The notes below the pieces were generated by a model. The model saw only the letters and a program-made list of their open reading frames with translations, made no database searches and was not told the DNA's origin. DNA of 64,000 bases from Streptosporangium album (lineage in GTDB: Bacteria > Actinomycetota > Actinomycetes > Streptosporangiales > Streptosporangiaceae). Position 1 is the first letter of the stretch. The number at the start of each line of letters is the position of its first letter. The DNA is taken from positions 744,001 through 808,000 of the forward strand of contig NZ_JACHJU010000002.1 in the NCBI RefSeq assembly GCF_014203795.1. Reading direction: 5' to 3'. Positions 8,418-15,721 of the stretch are shown here, in pieces. A program made the position numbers and the translations under genes.

Positions 8418-9416
8418 CTACGGGCGCTTCTCCGGGCTGACGGTCTTGGCCGGGTCCCGCTCGACGACCGGGCCGAGGACGTCGTCGATCTTCTTCAGCA
8501 CCTCGGCGTCCAGCTTCACCCCGGAGGCCTTGACGTTGTCACGGACCTGCTCCGGCTTCGTCGCCCCGATGATGGCGGAGGCCACGTTCGGGTTCTGCAG
8601 CACCCACGCCACCGCGAGCTGGGCCATGCTCAGCCCGAGGTCGCCGGCGATCGGCTTCAGTTCCTGGACGCGGGTCAGCACGTCGTCGTTCAGCATCCGG
8701 GAGATGAAGTTGCCGCCGCTGGGGTCGGTGGCCCGGGAGCCCGCGGGCGGCGGCTGGCCCGGCAGATACTTGCCGGTGAGCACGCCCTGGGCGATCGGGG
8801 ACCAGACGACCTGGCTGAGGCCCTCCTTCTCGGAGAGCGGCACGACCTCGGACTCGATGACCCGCCACAGCATCGAGTACTGCGGCTGGTTGGAGACCAG
8901 GCGGTCGAAGCCCATCTCGTCGGCGATCTTCAACGCCTGGGCGATCTGGTCGGCGGTCCACTCGCTGACGCCGACGTAGAGGACCTTGCCCTGCCGTACG
9001 AGGTCGTCGAAGGTCTTGAGGGTCTCCTCCAACGGCGTCTCGACGTCGAAGCGGTGGGCCTGGTAGAGGTCGACGTAGTCGGTCTGCAGGCGGCGCAGGG
9101 AGCCGTGGATGGACTCGGTGATGTGCTTGCGCGACAGGCCGCGGTCGTTGGGGCCGGCACCCGTGGGCCAGTAGACCTTGGTGAAGATCTCCAAGGACTC
9201 GCGGCGGACACCCTTCAGCGCGCGCCCGAGCACCTCCTCCGCCTTGGTGCCCGCGTAGACGTCAGCGGTGTCGAAGGTGGTGATCCCCTCGTCGAGCGCG
9301 GCCCGCACGCACTCCTTGGCGGCGTCCTCCTCGACCTGGGAGCCATGAGTGATCCAGTTGCCGTAGCTGATCTCGCTAACCATGAGACCACTGCGGCCAA
9401 GGTGACGGAATTCCAT
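8418..9416 (-). CDS. Aldo/keto reductase, potassium-channel-beta-like type
   Basis: NADPH-dependent TIM-barrel oxidoreductase of 332 residues. The catalytic tetrad is visible: D49 (TTFDTADVYAG), Y54, K80 (EIFTKVYW) and H121 (DLYQAHRF). The C-terminal cofactor loop includes SAIIGATKPEQVRDN. Overall it resembles the AKR6/YghZ group that reduces aldehydes such as methylglyoxal; the substrate cannot be told from sequence. It is monocistronic, divergent from the next gene with only 16 bases between starts. Confidence 0.93.
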   Translation of the reverse strand: MEFRHLGRSGLMVSEISYGNWITHGSQVEEDAAKECVRAALDEGITTFDTADVYAGTKAEEVLGRALKGVRRESLEIFTKVYWPTGAGPNDRGLSRKHITESIHGSLRRLQTDYVDLYQAHRFDVETPLEETLKTFDDLVRQGKVLYVGVSEWTADQIAQALKIADEMGFDRLVSNQPQYSMLWRVIESEVVPLSEKEGLSQVVWSPIAQGVLTGKYLPGQPPPAGSRATDPSGGNFISRMLNDDVLTRVQELKPIAGDLGLSMAQLAVAWVLQNPNVASAIIGATKPEQVRDNVKASGVKLDAEVLKKIDDVLGPVVERDPAKTVSPEKRP

Positions 9417-9432
9417 ACTCCGACCCTAGTAG

Positions 9433-10752
9433 GTGCCATGGGACGGATTGATTCGGGATACTCTGCCCGGCGTGCTGCGCTTGATCACTTCTCGATGGGT
9501 ACGGCTTGCGGCTGTGGCTGCCGTGGCGGCGGCGATCGTCGTGGTGGTCCTGCGCCTGCGCCGTCCCCCTGCCGTCCCCGGAACCGCCCGCCGCGTCGGG
9601 GCGGGACCGGATGCCCGCGCCGCCTCGGCCGGGCGGAACGCCCCCCGCGCCGAGGCCGTGCCTCCGTGGCCCCCCGTTCCGATCCTCGGCGTCCCCACCG
9701 CCGACGACCTCGGACGCTATGCCAAAAGGCCCTACATCCCCGGCTTCCTCAGTGCCGAGCCTTCCCCGCGACAGCCCCTGGACGCCGCCACCCGCCGCCG
9801 TCTGACCCGCTGGGGCACCGTCGCGGCCGCGCTGTGCCTGCTGGCCTTCGCCACCCAGGCCCTGGAGGACGCGACCTTCTCCAAGGAGACGACGGCGGGC
9901 GTGGAGGCCGTCGGGGAGGCCAGGTTCGAGGGAGAGGACTCTTCCGCGACCGGTCCGTGCGGCCCGGAAAGGGGGGTGCCCACGGTGCCACCGGGCGTCT
10001 ACGTCAGCACGCTCTGTGACGTGAGGGTCAACGACCTGACGGATGGGGAACGCGCGGACGACCTGTTCCGCGCCGTCACCCGGGCGCGGGACCCCGCCGC
10101 CACGGAGGATCCGTACGGATCGGCTCCCGACGCCGACTGCCACCCCGCGGCGCGGGCACCGCGGGTGCGGGCGCTCAGCCCGAGGGTGGTCCGGGCGGTC
10201 GGCAGGCAGTGGGCGCGGATCGAGAGGTGGCTGAAGGCCAACGACCCCGCGAGCTACCGCACGCTCGGACCACCCGCCCGGGCCCGGACGATCGCGGTCG
10301 CGGAGTCGCAGATGGGCCTGCGCTTCCCCGACGACCTGCGCGCCTCGCTGCTGCGGCACAACGGGGCCGCGGCGGAGCGCGGGAGCCGGCCGTTCGGCTT
10401 CCTGGGCACCACGGGGATGAACGTCCGGGAGATCCGCGACACCTGGCGGACGCTGTGCGGGATCGACGACACCGACGAGGGTGGCGACCCGCGTGTGGAG
10501 TGGTGGGACGGCCGCATGATCCCCTTCGGTTCCGACGGGAGCGGCAACCACCTCGTGGTCGACTCGGTCAGGCGCGATGTGGGGGACACCGACAACGAGG
10601 GCCAGATGAGTTTCACGCCGGGCGGCGTCCCGGTCCGCTCGCACTACGCGCTGCTCAAGGCGACCGCCGACGCGATGGAGACCGGCGGATCCGTCGGCTA
10701 CTGGAGACCCGTGGTGACCGAGGGCGCGTTCGACTGGGAGGTCGCGGAGTGA
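9433..10752 (+). CDS. Membrane-anchored SUKH (SMI1/KNR4) domain protein
   Basis: A 439-residue protein (GTG 9472 gives 426). It has a membrane helix at about 20-42, a Pro/Arg-rich stretch, a second hydrophobic segment at about 128-147, a variable region with cysteines, and a C-terminal SUKH domain (about 285-435: AESQMGLRFPDDLRASLLRHNG, then PRVEWWDGRMIPFGSDGSG). SUKH domains are often immunity proteins against polymorphic toxins, but here no toxin gene is adjacent and two membrane segments are unusual for that role. Function unknown. Confidence 0.75.
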   Translation: MPWDGLIRDTLPGVLRLITSRWVRLAAVAAVAAAIVVVVLRLRRPPAVPGTARRVGAGPDARAASAGRNAPRAEAVPPWPPVPILGVPTADDLGRYAKRPYIPGFLSAEPSPRQPLDAATRRRLTRWGTVAAALCLLAFATQALEDATFSKETTAGVEAVGEARFEGEDSSATGPCGPERGVPTVPPGVYVSTLCDVRVNDLTDGERADDLFRAVTRARDPAATEDPYGSAPDADCHPAARAPRVRALSPRVVRAVGRQWARIERWLKANDPASYRTLGPPARARTIAVAESQMGLRFPDDLRASLLRHNGAAAERGSRPFGFLGTTGMNVREIRDTWRTLCGIDDTDEGGDPRVEWWDGRMIPFGSDGSGNHLVVDSVRRDVGDTDNEGQMSFTPGGVPVRSHYALLKATADAMETGGSVGYWRPVVTEGAFDWEVAE

Positions 10753-10872
10753 GAGGCGCGGTCGTACGGCCGCCCGGAGACGGCCCCTCGGACCCGCACA
10801 CGACCCTTCGGATCCGGAGGGGCCCGTGAGAAACCTGGGGTCTCTCCCTTGAATGACCCGGAGACGTCCCGC

Positions 10873-10915
10873 AAAAAAGGAGAGCCCCGTCCCCGGAGAA
10901 GGGGACGGGGCTCTC
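10873..10915 (-). terminator. Rho-independent terminator of the DUF3043 gene
   Basis: A perfect 15-bp stem (GAGAGCCCCGTCCCC with its complement) has a 6-base loop and is followed, on the minus strand, by T6. It lies 6 bases beyond the DUF3043 stop codon. Confidence 0.93.
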
Positions 10916-10920
10916 GTGGC

Positions 10921-11529
10921 CTAATTCTTCGGCGGGACGGGTTTGCCGCCGGGCAGGAGGGCGGGGGGCGGGAAGCGCAGCTTGCGGATCTGCAGCGCGC
11001 GCATGGCGGCGTAGAAGCCGACCCCCCTGGTGCTCTCGTTGGGGAACTTCTCGGCCACCAGCTTCTTGACCTTCCACGACACCCAGACCGAGGTGAGCAG
11101 CACGCCCACCATCATGATCGGCCAGCCGATCGTGATGACGGCGACGTTGATGTAACCGCGGATCTCGGCGGGGAAGGGGACCCAGGTGAGAAGCAGGATC
11201 AGCAGCGAGAAGGGCAGGAAATACTGGCTGACGATCCGGCGGGAGTCGACCCAGTCACGGGCGAACTTGCGGGCCGGGCCCTGGTCGCGTGCCGGGAAGT
11301 AGCGCTCGTCGCCGCGCATCATGCCCTCCCGCGCCTTGACGCGGTCGTTGGCCTGGCGCTCGCGGAGCTGCTTGTAGGCCTCTTTGCGGTTCTGGGGGGC
11401 GTTCACCGGCTGGCGGCGACGGCCTTCGGCGTCCCGGCGCTTGGGTGTGGGACGCCCCTTGCCCGCAGGCTTAGGATCGTTAGCGGAGGCGGGGGAGTCG
11501 TCCGCAGTGGTCTGGGTACGTCGGAACAC
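10921..11529 (-). CDS. DUF3043 membrane protein
   Basis: A 202-residue actinobacterial protein of unknown function. Residues 1-60 are charged and probably disordered (Lys/Arg/Pro rich). The conserved core contains NRKEAYKQLRERQANDRVKAREGMMRGDERYFPARDQGP, here split by the family into REGMMRGDERYFPARDQGP and flanking helices. Two membrane helices follow (about 105-122 and 128-150), and the tail is basic. Normal family length. It is divergent from pspA with 142 bases between starts. Confidence 0.9.
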   Translation of the reverse strand: MFRRTQTTADDSPASANDPKPAGKGRPTPKRRDAEGRRRQPVNAPQNRKEAYKQLRERQANDRVKAREGMMRGDERYFPARDQGPARKFARDWVDSRRIVSQYFLPFSLLILLLTWVPFPAEIRGYINVAVITIGWPIMMVGVLLTSVWVSWKVKKLVAEKFPNESTRGVGFYAAMRALQIRKLRFPPPALLPGGKPVPPKN

Positions 11530-11671
11530 ATCGTCAGCCTACCGGGACTGCAACTTAGTGACGCCCTCGTGCGTTATGCGTAGGGTGAACCTAGTGGCTC
11601 CAGTGCTTTCTCGGGGGGCTGGAATCACTGGGTGACCCGAAGGCATTTGAAGAAGGGGACGGCCGACGCGC

Positions 11672-12478
11672 ATGAGCGTGATGAAGAGACTTTCGCTGAT
11701 TTTCCGGTCCAAGGCGAACAACGCGTTGGACAAGATGGAAGATCCTCGCGAAACCCTGGACTACTCATATCAGCGCCAGCTTGAGCTGTTGCAGAAGGTG
11801 CGCCGGGGGGTGGCCGACGTCGCCACCTCGCGCAAGCGGGTGGAGTTGCAGATCAACCAGATCGAGGCCCAGTCACGCAAGCTTGAGGAGCAGGGGCGCA
11901 AGGCGCTCGGCGTCGGCCGCGAGGACCTCGCCCGCGAGGCGCTGACCCGCCGGTCGAGCCTGCAGACCCAGATCGCCGACCTCCGCGTGCAGCACGACAA
12001 CCTGCAGGGCGAGGAGGAGAAGCTCACCACCGCCTCGCACCGGCTGCAGGCCAAGGTCGACTCCTTCCGTACGCGCAAGGAGACGATCAAGGCGACCTAC
12101 ACCGCGGCCGAGGCGCAGACGCGGATCAACGAGGCCTTCTCCGGCATCTCCGAGGAGATGGGCGACGTCGGTCTGGCGATCCAGCGGGCCGAGGACAAGA
12201 CGGCCTCGATGCAGGCCCGTGCGGGTGCCATCGACGAGCTGCTGGCCAGCGGGGCGCTCGACGACTTCAGCGGACAGCGCGGCGACGACATCCAGGCCGA
12301 GCTGGACCGCATGGGCGGCGGCCATGACGTGGAGCTGGAGATCGCCCGGATGAAGGCCGAGCTCGGTCAGGGCTCCGCGCCCAAGAGCGCGATCGAGTCC
12401 GGGGCCCCCCAGCCGCAGCAGCAGCCGCAGCAGTCCCCCCAGACGCAGCAGTACCGTCAGCCGGGGGAGGGACTGTGA
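11672..12478 (+). CDS. pspA: PspA/IM30 family phage-shock protein
   Basis: A 268-residue peripheral membrane protein that stabilises the cytoplasmic membrane under stress. It has an N-terminal amphipathic start (MSVMKRLSLIFRSKANNALDKMEDP) followed by long coiled-coil helices to about residue 210. It ends in an unusual Gln/Pro-rich tail (residues 247-268). The gene opens a four-gene unit with pspAA (GTGA overlap), htpX and pspAB. The GAAGGGGACGG leader supplies the ribosome site. Confidence 0.95.
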   Translation: MSVMKRLSLIFRSKANNALDKMEDPRETLDYSYQRQLELLQKVRRGVADVATSRKRVELQINQIEAQSRKLEEQGRKALGVGREDLAREALTRRSSLQTQIADLRVQHDNLQGEEEKLTTASHRLQAKVDSFRTRKETIKATYTAAEAQTRINEAFSGISEEMGDVGLAIQRAEDKTASMQARAGAIDELLASGALDDFSGQRGDDIQAELDRMGGGHDVELEIARMKAELGQGSAPKSAIESGAPQPQQQPQQSPQTQQYRQPGEGL

Positions 12479-12753
12479 TCGTTCGCATCATGGGTGAGGG
12501 GCAGACCGAGATCGCTCCGAGTGACCTCGACGTCCTCAACGCCCTGGACGGTGAGCTGGAGGCGGCCATCGAGGCCGGCGACGAGGAGACGTTCAGATCT
12601 CGCCTGCACGACCTGCTGGACAAGGTGCGTCATGTGGGGAGGGCGCTTCCGGACGACAGCCTGGAGCCTTCCGAGCTGATTTTGCCTCCGGCTGACGCTT
12701 CCATGGAAGAAGTGCGGGAGATGCTCGGCGATGAGGGGCTGATTCCCGGATAG
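12475..12753 (+). CDS. pspAA: PspA-associated protein PspAA
   Basis: A 92-residue acidic protein starting at GTG 12475, overlapping the pspA stop by 4 bases. It begins MIVRIMGEGQTEI and is rich in Asp/Glu, with ALDGELEAAIEAGDEETFRSRL and a conserved LPPADASMEEVREML C-terminal segment. This is the partner recognised next to pspA across actinobacteria; its biochemical role is not established, and binding to PspA is inferred from fixed co-occurrence and translational coupling. Confidence 0.88.
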   Translation: MIVRIMGEGQTEIAPSDLDVLNALDGELEAAIEAGDEETFRSRLHDLLDKVRHVGRALPDDSLEPSELILPPADASMEEVREMLGDEGLIPG

Positions 12754-12762
12754 TTTGGGCAT

Positions 12763-13665
12763 ATGGCACAGACCCGGTTTGCCCCGGACCGGGGCTTGAC
12801 CAGCCGCATGGTTGCGACCATGTTCCTGCTCGGACTTCTGTATGTGATCTTCGTGGGAGTGCTGGTCGCCCTGGGGGTCCAGACCCTCCTGGTGCTGCTC
12901 ATCGCCGGAGGCACCCTGCTGGTCCAGTACTTCATGTCCGACCGCATCGCGCTGTTCGCGATGCACGGGCATGAGGTCACTCCGGAGCAGGCACCCGAGT
13001 TGCACGGCATGATCGACCGGCTCAGCGCCATGGCCGACATGCCCAAGCCGAGGGTGGCGATCGCCGATTCGGACATCCCGAATGCGTTCGCCACCGGCCG
13101 CAACCAGAAGAACTCCGTGGTGTGCGTGACCACCGGCCTGCTGCGCCGCCTTGATCGGGCCGAGCTCGAGGGCGTGCTCGCCCACGAGATGTCCCATGTC
13201 GCCCACCGCGACGTCGCCGTGATGACCATCGCCTCGTTCCTCGGCATCGCCGCCGGCCTCATGACGAGGTTCGCGCTCTACACCGGTCTGGGGCGTGGCC
13301 GCGACGACAGGGGCGGCCTGCCGATCGGCCTGATCATCATGCTGGTCTCGGGTCTGGTGTACGCAGTCAGCTTCCTGCTCACCCGCGCCCTGTCCCGCTA
13401 CCGTGAGCTGGCCGCCGACCGCGCCGGGGCGCTCCTCACCCAGCGCCCCTCGGTTCTGGCGAGTGCGCTGGTCAAGATCAGCGGTGAGATGGCCCGCATC
13501 CCGACCAGGGACCTGCGTGAGGCCGAGCCGTTCAACGCCTTCTTCTTCGTCCCGGCGCTGTCCGGGGGCACCAGCCTGGCCGCGCTGTTCGCGACCCACC
13601 CGCCGTTGAACCGGCGCCTGGAGCAGCTCGCCAGGATATCCGCCCAGCTCGGACAGGGAGTGTAA
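12763..13665 (+). CDS. htpX: HtpX-type membrane zinc protease (M48B)
   Basis: A 300-residue membrane metalloprotease for damaged membrane proteins. Two N-terminal helices (18-36, 40-56), catalytic HEMSH at 141-145 (Zn ligands H141, H145; E142), a second helix pair at about 153-205 and the third ligand region YRELAADRAG near 215. It sits between pspAA and pspAB, linking membrane proteolysis to the Psp response. Confidence 0.95.
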   Translation: MAQTRFAPDRGLTSRMVATMFLLGLLYVIFVGVLVALGVQTLLVLLIAGGTLLVQYFMSDRIALFAMHGHEVTPEQAPELHGMIDRLSAMADMPKPRVAIADSDIPNAFATGRNQKNSVVCVTTGLLRRLDRAELEGVLAHEMSHVAHRDVAVMTIASFLGIAAGLMTRFALYTGLGRGRDDRGGLPIGLIIMLVSGLVYAVSFLLTRALSRYRELAADRAGALLTQRPSVLASALVKISGEMARIPTRDLREAEPFNAFFFVPALSGGTSLAALFATHPPLNRRLEQLARISAQLGQGV

Positions 13666-13667
13666 CG

Positions 13668-14237
13668 GTGAAGTGGTGGGACGCGTTGCTGGGCCGTACC
13701 GACCCTGTCCAACCGGACCTGGACGCGCTGTTCGCGCTGCCGTCGGCGGCGGTGACCCTGCAGGCCGCGACCGGGCTGGTGCCGGCCGGGACGGGGGCGG
13801 TCTGCTTCCGAGCAGCCGAGGGCGGTGCCTTCGCCGAATTGGAGCGCGACGTCACCCAGTTGCTCGCCGCCGGGGGCGGCCCGCCGGTGGAGGAGTCCAA
13901 GGACACCTACGGTTACAGCTGGCTGCTGGTGCGCCGCCCGCCCGATCAGCTCAGCGAGCTGGTCACCGACCTGCACGCGGTCAACTCCTCCCTGGAGGCG
14001 GCGGGCTTCGGCCCGTCCCTGCTCTGCTCGCTGGTCTCGTTCACCGACAGCTCCGCCCGCAACGTCGCCCTGGTCTACCTCTACAAACGAGGCACCTTCT
14101 ACCCGTTCGCGCCGCTGTCCGGACAGCACCGGGACAACGCGCTGGAGCTTCAGATGCGCGGCGCGGTCGAGGGCGAGCTGCCGCTCGAACCCGATCTCGG
14201 CCGATGGTTTCCCCTGTGGGGCGCTCCAGGGCTCTGA
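13668..14237 (+). CDS. pspAB: PspA-associated protein PspAB
   Basis: A 189-residue soluble protein starting at GTG 13668, three bases after the htpX stop. It begins MKWWDALLGRTD and contains two halves, with ESKDTYGYSWLLVRRPP in the middle and KRGTFYPFAPLSGQHRDNALELQ near the C-terminus, both features I associate with PspAB. Function unknown; it is probably a regulatory partner of the PspA/HtpX pair, inferred from its conserved position. Confidence 0.87.
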   Translation: MKWWDALLGRTDPVQPDLDALFALPSAAVTLQAATGLVPAGTGAVCFRAAEGGAFAELERDVTQLLAAGGGPPVEESKDTYGYSWLLVRRPPDQLSELVTDLHAVNSSLEAAGFGPSLLCSLVSFTDSSARNVALVYLYKRGTFYPFAPLSGQHRDNALELQMRGAVEGELPLEPDLGRWFPLWGAPGL

Positions 14238-14241
14238 GGAG

Positions 14242-15678
14242 ATGCGCGCCGGGCGGAGGCTGACCAGGGTCGCGGCCTGCGCGTTCGCCGTCGCGGCCCT
14301 GGGGTACAGCGCGTGGGTGCCGGTGCAGTTCCTCAACACGAGGATCGGCGGGCCGGGCGCGTACGTCAGCGAGCTGGCCGCGGCCGACCAGCCGTGGTCG
14401 TGGCTGGTACGGGCCGCCGACGTGCTCTCCGGGATCGCGTGCCTGGTCGCGGTGGCGCTGGCGCCCGACGAGCGTCCCTGCCGGTGGGCGACGGCGGGCT
14501 GGCTCGGTCTCGCGCTGCTGGGGGTGATGACGGTCCTGGACAGCGGGGCCTTCCCGCTGGACTGCGCCGTGCTGAGCGACCCCTCCTGCGCCGCGGCCGA
14601 GGCGGCGGGACGGGTCTCGGCCGCCCACCGGATCCACACGGTGACCAGTGCCCTGGCGTCCGCGGGAGCCGTGCTCAGCCTCGTGGCGCTGCCGGTGAGC
14701 GCGCTGCGGCGGCGCAGGTGGCCGCTCATCGGGTACGGCGGGGCGGTGCTGGCCGTGCTCATGGCCGCCGCCACGGTCTGGACCCTGGCAGCCGTCGCGT
14801 CCGGTGCCCCGGTGGGGGTCGCGCAGCGGTTCCAGGTCGCCGTCATCGGGCTCTGGCTGCTGCTGGTGGCGGTCGCCCTCTGGCGGGACCGGACGGCGGC
14901 GCCCCCGCCGAAGTCGCACATCCTGCTGGAGGGGGCCGGCACGCCGCCGGTGCTGATCTGCGCCGGAATGGCGGCGGCATGGTTCCACTGGGACCGGGTC
15001 GCCGCCGACCTGGGCCGCGACCATGCGGTGATCCGGTTCGACCGGCCAGGTCTGGGGCTCAGCTCCGGCCACCGCCGTCCGCCCACGTTGCGCCAGGAGG
15101 CGGAGCGGATCGGCGCGCTGGCCGACGTCCCCCTGGTGGTGGCCCACTCGGCGGCGGGCCGGCACGCGGAGGCGTTCGCCCGGCTCCATCCCGGGCGGGT
15201 GGCGGGGCTGGTGCTGGTCGACCCCAGCTGTGACTCCGTGGTGCGGCCCCGGGGCGCCGCGCGCGCGGCCGCCGTACGCGCCGTGCAGCGTGCGCTGCCC
15301 GCCCTCGGCGGCACGTTCGGCGCGACCGTCCTCGCCTCTCTCACGCTGCCTTTCGCGCACCGCCTTCTCATGGGGGCGCACGACCGCGCCCGGAGCGTGT
15401 ACGGCAGGGGCCGTGTCCTGGCCGCCACGGTGGCCGAGTGGCTCGCCTACCGGGACATGGCCGTCGAGCTACGCGGGTTGCGTGCGACCTGTCCTTTCCC
15501 CGACGTCCCCGTCGTCATCCTCAGCGCGGGCCCCGAGGACCCCTGCCACCGTGACCTCGCCGCGCTGCTGAACGCCAAGCTGATCTCCCTTCCGGACACC
15601 GGGCACGAGGTCGAGCTGGAACGGCCGGAGGCGATCGCCGGAGCGGTACGGGCGATCAGTAGATTTCACGATACGTAG
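14242..15678 (+). CDS. Fusion of a DUF998-like membrane domain with an alpha/beta hydrolase
   Basis: A 478-residue protein whose ATG 14242 lies 4 bases after pspAB (GAGGAG ribosome site inside the pspAB stop region). Residues 1-215 form six or so membrane helices resembling DUF998. Residues 225-478 are an alpha/beta hydrolase with RFDRPGLGLS (265-274), the nucleophile elbow VAHSAAGRH (S303), an acidic segment SAGPEDPCHRD, and catalytic-type H455 (DTGHEVEL). The hydrolase would face one side of the membrane at the end of the last helix. Being downstream of the psp genes suggests lipid or envelope substrates, which is inference. Confidence 0.85.
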   Translation: MRAGRRLTRVAACAFAVAALGYSAWVPVQFLNTRIGGPGAYVSELAAADQPWSWLVRAADVLSGIACLVAVALAPDERPCRWATAGWLGLALLGVMTVLDSGAFPLDCAVLSDPSCAAAEAAGRVSAAHRIHTVTSALASAGAVLSLVALPVSALRRRRWPLIGYGGAVLAVLMAAATVWTLAAVASGAPVGVAQRFQVAVIGLWLLLVAVALWRDRTAAPPPKSHILLEGAGTPPVLICAGMAAAWFHWDRVAADLGRDHAVIRFDRPGLGLSSGHRRPPTLRQEAERIGALADVPLVVAHSAAGRHAEAFARLHPGRVAGLVLVDPSCDSVVRPRGAARAAAVRAVQRALPALGGTFGATVLASLTLPFAHRLLMGAHDRARSVYGRGRVLAATVAEWLAYRDMAVELRGLRATCPFPDVPVVILSAGPEDPCHRDLAALLNAKLISLPDTGHEVELERPEAIAGAVRAISRFHDT

Positions 15679-15721
15679 CCGGGTATACGATCTGGGTAGC
15701 GGTCATCTCGGGGGTGTGGTG

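Noticed and set aside
12457..15428. Several long minus-strand frames through the psp-htpX region
   Set aside because: The plus-strand frames are recognisable proteins with coupled starts; the minus frames are low-complexity shadows.
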